From NCBI GenBank assembly GCA_028752905.1, contig JAQNBH010000010.1, positions 15,602,347 to 15,666,346 on the forward strand: a DNA stretch of 64,000 nt, in the 5' to 3' direction. The notes under the pieces were generated by a model, which was given only the letters and a program-made list of their open reading frames with translations, had not been told where the DNA came from and searched no databases. The stretch comes from Cladorhizidae sp. MBARI D1340-BT2 (Eukaryota; Porifera; Demospongiae; Poecilosclerida; Cladorhizidae). The position numbers and the translations under genes are program-made. Positions 1 to 9,008 of the stretch are shown here, one piece after another (within the stretch, counting starts at the first letter, position 1; each line of letters starts with the position of its first letter).

Positions 1-1
1 C

Positions 2-1840
2 ACCCAGGAAAGAGAGGAGAAAAAGAAGGTGAAGTATAAGGAACTGCACGACCGAAAGGCAAAAGAAAGGAAGTATGAGGTGGGAGAGTTAGTCATGTTA
101 CGGACGCCTGGAATTGGACCAAAGATGGATCCCAGGTGGGAAGGACCGTATACGGTAGAAGACAAGATTGACAGCACTACCTATGAGTTGTCAATGCCTG
201 AACATCCTCGGAGAAAGACAAGAAGACACATCAATCTCATCAAGGAATATGTTTCGCCGACAGCAAGCTGCTTGATGGTGGAGACAGACGATGATTTTGG
301 ACCAGGAAAGGAAGAAAAAGGGGCAGATGGCAAACCTGCCATAAACAAAGACCTCACTGCAGAGCAAAAGGGGGTGGTGTTAGAGTTATTGAGAAGACAC
401 GAGGAGATCACAAAGGACGAACCAGGACTGATAAAGGAGAGTCCGCTGGTGATCCATACAACCACACACTATCCCATTCATCGACCACCTTATCGGTTGG
501 ATGCCAGAAAGCTCCAAGAAATGAACCAGGCAGTAAAAGAACTGCTAGAGCTGGACATCATTCGCCCATCACAAAGCCCTTGGGCATCACCAGCTATTTT
601 GGTCGCGAAAAATGATGGCACCAAACGATTGTGTGTGGATTACAGGAGATTAAACGAAGTCACAATCTTTGATCCATTCCCACTACCACTCATCAACGAT
701 CTACTCGACAAGTTAGGAGCAGCAGAGTACATATCAACTCTTGATCTGTCGAAAGGATATCACCAGGTCCTAGTAGACAACAACTCCATTGCAAAAACAG
801 CTTTCATCACACCAGTGGGTAAATGGGAATACTTGCATATGCCCTTTGGGCTGAAGAATGCCCCATCAAATTTCCAGAGACTCATGAATTCTACAATGGC
901 AGACCTCGCTCCATTCGCATCAGCATATATCGATGATATAGTAGTTTTTACTAAGTCATTTGAAGAGCACATCGACCATTTGGAGCAAGTATTTCAAAGG
1001 CTCGAGAAGAAGGGCCTTCGTCTCAAACCATCCAAGTGCACTTTGGTAATGAGACATTGCAACTATCTCGGACACAGAGTAGGCAAGGGAGAGGTACGCC
1101 CACTTCAGGCAAAAGTAGAGACGGTGCTACAGTACCTGCGCCCAAAGAGGAAGAAAGAGATGAGATCATTCTTAGGACTCACAAATTATTACAGACGTTT
1201 CATCCCTACTTATGGGAGCATAGCTGTACCTCTAACTGAGGCCACCCGAAAGATAGCACCTGACATCGTGGTTTGGACAAAGGAGAGAGAAGATGCATTT
1301 CAATGTCTCAAGGAAGCATTAGCCAGAGATCCAGTACTGATTAGCCCGAATGAAAACAAGCCATTCTCACTACATACCGATGCTTCAGGAGTAGGCCTGG
1401 GAGCAGTACTCAGCCAGGAGGGAGCTGAAGGGATAGACAGACCAGTGGCATATTATTCGCGGAAGTTTCGACCGGCGGAGACACGATACTCCGTAACCGA
1501 ACAGGAATGCCTAGCTGTGGTTGCATCAGTCAAACATTTTAGAGTCTACCTATCAGGAGCATGTTTCAAGGTGGTCACTGATCATCGGAGTCTGGCATAC
1601 CTAGCTAGAATGCGGGACGAATCTGGAAGACTTACTCGATGGGCTATCACGCTTCAACCATTTCTCTTCACCATTGAACATCGAGCTGGAGTGCGGCACC
1701 AAAATGCCGATGGCTTATCGAGACAAGCCTGGCCAAGCAGAAAGGGACAACACTCAACCGAAAAGGACGAGAAGGGAGGGGTGTCGCAGGGCGACCCTGA
1801 GATTACAAACCCAATTTCAGACAGCCACTTTAAGTGAATG
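2..1840 (+). CDS. pol: Ty3/gypsy-class retrotransposon pol, 3' part: integrase C-terminus, then reverse transcriptase and RNase H
   Basis: Polyprotein part of an LTR retrotransposon, open to the window edge and therefore partial at its 5' end. Domains in order: a basic lead-in; an integrase C-terminal GPY/F-like module (RWEGPYTVEDK near nt 130-160); a linker; reverse transcriptase, with the LCVDYRRLN block near 635-660, the LDLSKGYHQ block near 740-770 and the catalytic YIDD box near 926-937; then RNase H (HTDASG near 1375, TDHRSL near 1577, HQNADGLSR near 1700). Canonical Ty3/gypsy pol ends with integrase. Here integrase lies upstream of RT in the same frame, the Ty1/copia-like order known from Gmr1-type gypsy elements. 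The frame has no stop over about 1.8 kb, so this copy is young or was recently active. The stop lies inside the presumed 3' LTR. Protease, gag and the integrase core would lie left of the window. Confidence 0.93.
1769..1781 (+). other. Polypurine tract of the retrotransposon
   Basis: A purine-only run, GAGAAGGGAGGGG, lies directly before a TGTCGC... sequence. A polypurine tract followed by TG is the standard junction where plus-strand priming defines the start of a 3' LTR. Confidence 0.6.
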
Positions 1841-2150
1841 AATAAATTACTAATGTATGAACCATATGGTATAGAACTGTGAAACCATAATTAACACCTA
1901 AGCTAGCATGTGTTGTATGCATCTCATTGGTCACTCTTATCTGTGACAACACGGAATACTACCATGTATGGGCATGTCTGGAGTGACTGGCTGTAGCCTA
2001 GTAAAAGGAGCAGTTTTACAGTCCTTAGATCTGATTGCCATTACACTGAGTCTGTAGACGTGTGCATGCATGTGCAATTCTTATTGAGGGACTTGCTTGC
2101 CTTAGCTTGAGTAATATAGCTAGGGTAGGTTGGTGACACATCAGAGGTCA
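1782..2150 (+). repeat. Probable 3' LTR of the retrotransposon
   Basis: Begins TGTCGCAGGG immediately after the polypurine tract and could end with CA at 2150, giving about 370 bp with TG...CA ends. The pol stop codon (1838-1840) falls inside it. The right end is inferred only from the CA and from a primer-binding-site-like TGGTGGCAGCG at 2153-2163. No second LTR copy is in the window, so the limits cannot be verified here. Confidence 0.45.
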
Positions 2151-3078
2151 CCTGGTGGCAGCGTAACAAACAAACCAGCTGACAGGAGTGTAATCTTGGG
2201 TAGTATAGATTTCCGTCCTGTCACATTGTCATGTCATAATTTTAAAAGTTAAATACTTCTCAAAATATATATGGTCTACCTTAGCTTTTCTTTATTTTTT
2301 GACAATTCAATCCAATATCTTAATACCACATTTTTGTCACATTTATTAACCAATGGACCATTTTTGTAACCATAATATATTATACTGTAAAGGAAAGATC
2401 TTCAAACTGGTGATATCATAAGAATGCAAATAAAGCTGTTATATTGGATAGACTTCTATAAAAATAGAAAGAACACTGTTCCCAAGTAGATCACGAGGAA
2501 TTAGACAAATCGGTTAGTATGGGTACTATATGTCTGGGGTATGACTAGGTGAAAGATGCATGTGGTGAGTGTGTTTCTATAATTATGTCAGGGATGTAAG
2601 ACTTGGAAGATATGGTGTGGTTGGTTAGTGGTTACTCTACGCCAGGGTCGACTTGGGAGAAGGTACATGGTTGGTCAGGGTGGTTGCTATATGTAGGGGG
2701 TGGCATATGATCAAGTCTCACAGTACTCACTATAACATTTTATTTTGTTGAGCATCTCTCATCCGCTAATTTTTACAATCAAGGTGCTTAATAAATGTTC
2801 TCAAACTTATTTCCGTGTGTGTGTGCATGTGTGTGCACATGTGTGTATGTGTATGTATGTGTATGAGTGTGTAAGAATGTGTGAGACATACAAATGTGTA
2901 GGGAGAAGATGGTGTGTCAGTACAGTAATATAATGTTACATATCACATTCCAAGGTCACCTTGTAGCTATGCATGTGGAGACATCAATACCAGCTCTCCA
3001 TAGTGCCATAAATTGTAATGAACTATGCGGTAACAGTGTTACCTTTCCAGACTTTTGTAAGTTAAAATATCCTGTAAG

Positions 3079-3190
3079 TGTAATACTAGTTATCCCACAT
3101 AGAAGACAAACCTGATAAATAGGTGCATTGACAGGAAGTTTCAATATCATGAAAGCTGGCTGTTAAGGAGGTAACTATATTATATTCCTA
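3079..3190 (+). repeat. Interspersed repeat, copy 1
   Basis: Shares the blocks 'gtaatactagttatcccaca', 'gaagacaa' and 'caggaagttt', in that order, with 10405-10500 (+) and with the reverse strand at 13845-13925 and 17602-17710. The family is not identified. Confidence 0.55.
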
Positions 3191-3331
3191 TATTTTTTGG
3201 CAGGTAGCTAGTCATAGAAAACCAATGATAAGGACCCATCTCACCTCACTAGATTCCACAGTGACCATTGTCCAGCTAGATGCGGTGTAATTATACCTCC
3301 ACTCGGTATAACTGCAGTCATATTACTAGAT

Positions 3332-3375
3332 CCTACTTGGGAGAGGAGCACAGTAGAAGTCCTCTCCCAAGTAGG
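3332..3375. repeat. Perfect 16-bp inverted repeat (hairpin)
   Basis: Arms CCTACTTGGGAGAGGA (3332-3347) and its exact reverse complement (3360-3375), with a 12-nt loop. Direct sequence observation; function unknown. Confidence 0.85.
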
Positions 3376-3672
3376 CATGGGTGTGGTCTTCTATGCATGG
3401 ATCATGGAAGTGGATTCACCAGCAAGGTCTACTAGTTTACCTCAAGGGTGAGCAGTATGGGTTGTAATAGCAACACCTGTGCTACTAATAGTAGTTACAG
3501 GGTACTCAGTGACAATTCCTCCCCCCCACCCCTCCCTCTACCCCTGGAGGGTTTGGTGGGAACACACTTGCTCCACTATCTAGGTTTAAGATTATAGATG
3601 ATACAACTTTTCCAGGCTCAAATTCTAGAAGTCTTGCTTAAACTATGCTGAAATTCTGTTTTCTCTGCCATA

Positions 3673-3709
3673 ATATTAACTCCACTATAAACCTTAGTGG
3701 AGTTAATAT
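3673..3709. repeat. Perfect 15-bp inverted repeat (hairpin)
   Basis: Arms ATATTAACTCCACTA (3673-3687) and its exact reverse complement (3695-3709), with a 7-nt loop. Direct sequence observation; function unknown. Confidence 0.85.
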
Positions 3710-5044
3710 CTCCTCAATTAATTTGAAATCGGGCAAGCTAATCAATATTCCACCTGAGAGGCAAGTGGTAGAGAATAATTTGGAGGGAAAAAAATGCTTG
3801 TATGGAACTCTGGTGGAATCATTAAAGCTCCAACACATAGGCAGGTTGCAACAAGCTAAACATAGAGCTAACTCCCTCACATTTTTACTAGCCTATGATA
3901 CTGAAGCAAATTATTCTGTAGGGAGATTCAAAGTCATCGGCATCCAAGAAAACAGACCTGCAGCGGTCATATCATCTCTCCAAGATAGGTGCTAAAGATG
4001 AGGTGTTTGATAAGTTCACATCATGAAGAATCCATGCCTCCAGAGGCAACATAATAGGAATACCTAATCATATGGATTCAAATGCATTTTTAACAAAATA
4101 GCTACTTTAAAAGCATCACTTACTTAAGGGAAATTTAATTTTTTTCTTTTTTTTAACCGTGGTTACAACTTTAGAGCTCCGTAGATTCTGCAAACTTCAT
4201 GGTATGGACTTGATATATAGTTCAAAATATAGGTCTCTCTGTGTGCTCTCTTTTGATACTAAAAAGCTTCATTAGGTATAACTATAGGCAAGTTACCTAA
4301 AACGGAGGGACCGCAACCTCCACAGAAACCACTCCGAGTTGCAAAGTGCAAAAAAATTGAAAATGGTACGAGTAAGTTCTAGAGCACGCAATAACTCTTT
4401 GAATAGGCGTTAAAAATTTATTACCTGGTCAGACACGTGGTGCAAAATTGAGGGCGTTGATTTTTCAACGCCCTCAATTTTGCACCCACGTGTCAGACCA
4501 GTAATAAATTTTTAACGAATGACGTGCTCTAGAGCCACTCGTACCATTTTCTTTTTTTTTGACTCGGAGAAGTTTCTGTGAAGGTTGCGGCGATTCAGAT
4601 TTTTTAAGTCCCTCCGCTTTAGGGTCTAGTAACTTTCCTATAATTATATCTAATGAAGCATTTTTATATCAAAAGAGAGCACACAGAGAGACTTATCTTT
4701 TGAGCTATACAGTGGAACCTCTACTAACGGACATTCCCTATAGCGGACACCTACCTTATAACGGACAGGAGCACATGCACCAATTGGCTTTACCATTGAA
4801 ATAGTACTCAGTCACCCTCCCTGTAACGGACACCTCTCAATTCCGGCTAACGGACAGCTAGTGCTCATCGTTGTAGAAATAAACCTCTTAATTAACGGAC
4901 AGTGGGTGGGGCCAGTACTGATCATGTGCGCATGCCAATTAACAATTATAATAACAATAAATTTTATGCATGAAACATAATTATTGTGAAATGCAGTAAT
5001 AATATGGTAGTCTAAAGTAGGTTGGAGAGATGCTGCTATATCTC

Positions 5045-5368
5045 TTATTCTGTTAACGTAAGGCTGTGGTCCATACAAACGGTAGGTAGCTGGAACTTCA
5101 ACTCCATATCCCGCTCCTCTGTTGACTCGGCCCCTGTGACCTCAACAAATGCTTTATTGCAGTCTCTCCTCAGGAACTGTGAGATTGTAGAGGCAATGTT
5201 GTATGCAACATGACCTACAACTTCGCCGTCTTTGATTACGGCCACAGCAGACTGGTCCACGGCATTATCTGGCTCCCGTTTGAGTAGCCCTATGTGAGGT
5301 GTCCACACTTCTTTGCACACATGGTGTCCTCTGATATAGGACTGAATCTCTGTCACACTCAAAGACAT
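5045..5368 (-). CDS. Small HIRAN-like ORF inside the Tigger element, antisense to the transposase
   Basis: Predicted 107-aa protein from an ATG at 5368; an in-frame upstream ATG at 5455 would give 136 aa but would overlap the transposase start. The core reads IRGHH...VWTPHIG, then KREPDNAVDQSAVAVIKDG, then EVVGHVAYNIA and FLRRDCNKAFVEVTG. This RE-P-N--D--AVAV----G--VGHV pattern resembles the HIRAN domain, a small DNA-end-binding fold known from HLTF/Rad5 helicases and as a stand-alone protein. It lies within the transposon termini and is divergent from the transposase with about 79 bp between the two ATGs, so a shared bidirectional promoter is plausible. The HIRAN call rests on motif recognition only. 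It has no internal stop, unlike the transposase. Confidence 0.5.
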   Translation of the reverse strand: MSLSVTEIQSYIRGHHVCKEVWTPHIGLLKREPDNAVDQSAVAVIKDGEVVGHVAYNIASTISQFLRRDCNKAFVEVTGAESTEERDMELKFQLPTVCMDHSLTLTE

Positions 5369-5447
5369 TGCACCGCCACCAGGTCCACTACTAACTACAG
5401 GCTTGGAAGAGATCTCACGTGCCAGCCGCACGAACTGCGTCAAGGCT

Positions 5448-7073
5448 ATGCCCATCTATCGAACGCGTGCCGCTGCTTCATTCGAGTCGGCTTCTTCGAG
5501 CAAGCGTAGATGTCATCTCTCTTTACAGAAAAAGATCGAAGTTATCAAGGAAGCTGAGAAGAATGCTGGTGTTACTGTACGTTCACTTCGTGAACTCTTC
5601 GAGACCCAAATTTCAGATATTTTGAAAAACAAGGAATCTATTGTCACCTTGTATGAATCAAATGCTTCAAGCTCTTTGTCTCGTACAAACAGGAGATCTC
5701 GTGTGTCCGAATATACTCGGAGATTAACGACGCTTTATGACCAATGGTACCTCCTGGCATGCTCAAAGAACATTTACCCCTGTGGGTCCAAGCTTACTGA
5801 AAAAGCCAAGCAAATTGCTGTAATCCTGGACAAGGAGTTCAAGGGAAGCAATGGATGGTTGGAAAAGTGGAAGAAGCGATATAACATTAGAAGAGTGATG
5901 ACTGTTTGTGGAGAATCAGGTGATGTACAAGGGGATACTGTTGAGTCATGGAAGGAGAGATTGCCCGAGATTTTGAGGGGATATGCAAAGGAAGATATCT
6001 ATAACCTAGATGAAACAGGATGCTTTTGGAGGGCTCTTCCAGAGCAAGGATTTGCTCAGAAGGGGAAGAAGTGCATGGGTGGGAAGAAGTGTAAGCAGAG
6101 GGTCACAGTGACTTTCATAGTGAATGGAGCTGGTGTTAAGGAGACTCCTATTGTAATCTGGCAATCAAGGTGTTTTCGAGGTATGGATAAAATAGTCTAC
6201 CAGTCAAGTATTATCACTAGAAAAAAGCCTGGATGACAGGAGAAATCTTGGAATCAGTATTGACCTCTTTTAACCGCATTAAAAAAAGATCAATTTTGCT
6301 TTTTATGGATAATGCTGGTTGCCACCCAGAACATTTAAAAGAAAAATATAGTAATATAAAAATAGTTTTTCTTCCGCCAAATACAACATCTGAATTACAG
6401 CCACTAGACTTGGGGATCATCCAGAACTTCAAGGTCCATTATCGTCGGCTTCTCCTTCGCTATGTGTTAGCTAAGATTGATGATTGCAGTTGTGCTTCTG
6501 AGATAACGAAGTCGTACAACTGCTATCAGGTGGATATCTCAGGCATGGAGTGAAGTAAAACCAGAAATGATATCTAAATGCTTCAGAAGTGGTGGTGTTC
6601 TTAATAGTGAGTTGGATGTGACCAGCTTAAATGAAGAAGATCCTTTTCAAGACGTTGATGCCGAATTTGCACTAGGTGCACTCATTTCAAAGACAATGGG
6701 CTCCAAGGGTAGTTGTTCACCTGATGAGTATGTCAATGGAGACAGCAATCTTCCTGTATGTACTGAGTTTGATGATGATACCTGGGAAGAAAGCTTCTTA
6801 GCAAGCCTTTCTGAACAGTCATCCATTGTTGAATGTGAGGAAGCACTTACAGATGGAGAAGACCTAGACCTACTACCACCTCCCCCCAAATTGAGAAACT
6901 ATGGAGAAGCTATACAATCATTAGAGGAGGTCAAAAACTTTTTGGAAAGCCGTGCATGTTTTACCGAAGCCTTGAGTACCAGTTCTCTAATTGATAAAGT
7001 AGCTCGTCTTCATTCAGTTAATGCTAGACAAAGTACTCTACATTCATACTTCCGTGCCCTTCACACTGAATAA
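5448..7073 (+). pseudogene. Tigger/jerky-like DDE transposase, broken by two frameshifts
   Basis: An ATG at 5448 precedes a CENP-B-type N-terminal helix-turn-helix (KRRCHLSLQKKIEVIKEAEK, then the LKNKESI block) and a second DNA-binding HTH (LTEKAKQIAVILDKEF... WLEKWKKRYNIR). The catalytic DDE core follows. The first acidic residue is in NLDETGCFW. The second, in LLFMDNAGCHP, and third, in LQPLDLGII, lie in another frame. Frame changes occur near 6215-6235 (at an A6 run) and near 6505-6522; the coding returns to the original frame at WISQAWSEVKPE (from 6531) and runs to the stop at 7071-7073. All three catalytic acids are recognisable, so the copy is relatively recent, but it is a pseudogene unless these are assembly errors. 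Confidence 0.9.
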
Positions 7074-7442
7074 CTGCATCAATTTATGTCTACAATAAAA
7101 CAATGTTCATATAATAATATTAGTATCTTATAATTATTATGTACACATATATAATATAATATGCATGTGATATCTACAATTGATGAATGAACTTGATGAA
7201 TGAACAAACAATCCACGTTCTCCACCTATTATAATGATAAAATGAGATTAATGGGGGGAAACCTCTGAATAAGGGACACCTCCGAATAATGGACAAAAGT
7301 CCTCGTCCTAATGCGTCCATTATTCAGAGGTTCCACTGTATATCAAGTACATACCATGAAGTTTGCACAATCTACGGAGCTCTAAAGTTGTAACCACGGG
7401 TTAAAAAAAGAAGTTTTTTTTTATAGAATATTCCCCCCTTAA

Positions 7443-8965
7443 CTTAGAATAAAACTTGGACTACAAAAAGAAATTTGAACAGTTAAAGACTTTTTAGGAT
7501 AATATATATCCTTTTGTACATGCACATATCTTGTACGTTACATCTTTATGTGCTTCTAAAATAACTTTGGGAATGCTGCTGTCTAAATAGGCTACTCTCC
7601 TAGTCGCTGGGAGCTCTTTACCTGAAGTGCTTTACACTCTTGCTGGCTAGCAGAGTATTTAATGGAGGAGCAACATTTACAAGTCTGTATCTCAGTCTGT
7701 TTTAAGGGAAATCAGCTCGGTCTTTTGGCAGCCTACCTCCAAGACATGTGACTTCCTAGGCTCTATTATAATACAACTTAACCTATAGCATGTTTGTATA
7801 GCTCATTTTTGGACTCTATCCAGTGACATGGATGTTGCTAGGGGGGTTTGAGGAAAAACATTGGGGTGCCCAAATATCAACACAATTATTTATTTCAACA
7901 GCTATGATCAATTAATCGAGAATGCTTAACAAACATTGCCCATTTGTGTTTACTTAACAATCGATTCATGTTTTTTAAAAAGTGGTAATATTTGGCCAGA
8001 ACTTCCAGATTGCTTTTACCGGTACTTCCTAGACATGTTCTAGCCATAGTTACCCGTTGCTCTAGCTAAACAAAGTTAATGATCTCAGTATTAAAAAGGT
8101 GCGAGGAACCCCTGTATGTGTGTGCAATGAAAAATAAGAACTTCACTTCCAGTTTGTCTTTCCTGAACAAAGAATTATCAGGCATAGCTTTTAACTGATT
8201 GACCACCGACCCTATGTTTTTGGGGGTTTTTTGCCACTTTTGGTTAAAAATAAACATTACACGTACCTAGAATGCAATATAAAAAGCTGCAGTTTTGTAA
8301 AAAATCAGTTCCATTGAGGTAAACAACTAGCTACACAATTATTTTTAAAAAACACATCAAAGATATTTATCCAAGAGCTGGTCAATTTCTTAAGAGCATA
8401 GGAATTCAAAGTGATTCCAGTTTCCAGGTAAGCATGGATGCCTATGCAGCTTTCCTCTGAAGAAGAGCTTCTAGAAACAGAAGTAAAGGACAATAAGAAA
8501 TAGTTCAAGCCAGCAGTTGTGATTTTCATCCATTTAAAATATTTCTTTCATAGTTTTCACTGGCCACTTAAAGCTGCATGTGCAGCTAAAAAATGTGCTG
8601 CTAAGACAATTAGTCATGTTTTGGTGAACAATGTCTGAGTTTGTTCCTTCATACACCTATGGTGGTAAAATAAAATATTTCTTCAAACAAAACCCTTCTA
8701 TATTAGGACAGATTCTTAGAAAAGTAATATTACAATAATGAAGCCATAGCCACTTCCTGGCTTGACCACTTTAAATCTGTTGCTTCCCCTCTGTTAACTT
8801 ATTCTCTAGCACTGCCTGTAGTTGAGAGGATGGACTTTTAGTCTAGTTTACGTGTGTCTAGAAAAAGTGATAGCTGACTTCTATTTGTTGTTAGAAAACC
8901 AACTCTAGCCTACAATCATTCCAGCTACTCCCAATTCCCTAATCTGCAGGAAGAAGGTGGAAGTC
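7443..8965. other. Upstream region of the receptor gene, no gene seen
   Basis: AT-rich sequence between the palindromic element and the first coding exon of the receptor. Only short unsupported frames occur. It would contain the promoter and 5' untranslated exon, but I cannot identify a core promoter motif with confidence. Confidence 0.5.
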
Positions 8966-9008
8966 ATGGCTTATATTTTACTGGTCACTCATCTTCTGTT
9001 CTCTATTG
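8966..9008 (+). CDS. Receptor exon 1: signal peptide
   Basis: ATG then 13 further codons, mostly hydrophobic ([14 protein letters not shown]), ending phase 1 at GTGAGT. Joined to exon 2 it continues VVVKSQ, a plausible signal peptide and cleavage region. It is separated from exon 2 by a 12.35-kb intron, so another first exon is possible; the phase match and hydrophobicity support this one. Confidence 0.62.

Larger units (their letters stand above)
2164..4123. other. Non-coding stretch with GT microsatellite, interspersed repeat copy and two perfect hairpins
   Basis: I see no convincing gene. It contains a GT-rich microsatellite (about 2812-2900) and a diverged copy of an interspersed repeat (about 3079-3190) also found at 10.4, 13.85 and 17.6 kb. 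It also has two short perfect inverted repeats (3332-3375 and 3673-3709). A 116-codon open frame at 3645-3995 has no recognisable similarity. Confidence 0.5.
4710..7338 (+). mobile_element. pogo/Tigger-type (Tc1/mariner superfamily) DNA transposon
   Basis: Inverted termini CAGTGGAACCTCT at 4710 and AGAGGTTCCACTG ending at 7338 are flanked by TA duplications (4708-4709, 7339-7340). Subterminal GGACA-type direct repeats occur at both ends (around 4730-4900 and 7265-7320). Inside are a CENP-B/jerky-like DDE transposase on the + strand and a small divergent minus-strand ORF. Rejoining the flanks with one TA removed restores the palindrome arm it landed in, so the insertion site is certain. The transposase is frameshifted, so this copy cannot mobilise itself. 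Confidence 0.92.
4128..7438. mobile_element. Palindromic (foldback) non-autonomous element with TTAA flanks, split by a Tigger element
   Basis: Left arm 4128-4456; right arm 4462-4709 continuing at 7341-7438. The arms are imperfect reverse complements with the turn near 4457-4461 (GGGCGTTGATTTTTCAACGCCC). Removing the nested 2.63-kb insertion leaves about 680 bp. TTAA lies immediately outside both ends (4124-4127 and 7439-7442), and the termini start with GGG/end with CCC. That fits a piggyBac-type (TTAA-targeting) non-autonomous element, but no transposase is present to confirm the superfamily. Confidence 0.7.

Noticed and set aside
3645..3995. 116-codon + strand open frame
   Set aside because: No recognisable domain; it contains a perfect hairpin and lies among repeats. 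Kept only as an unassigned frame.
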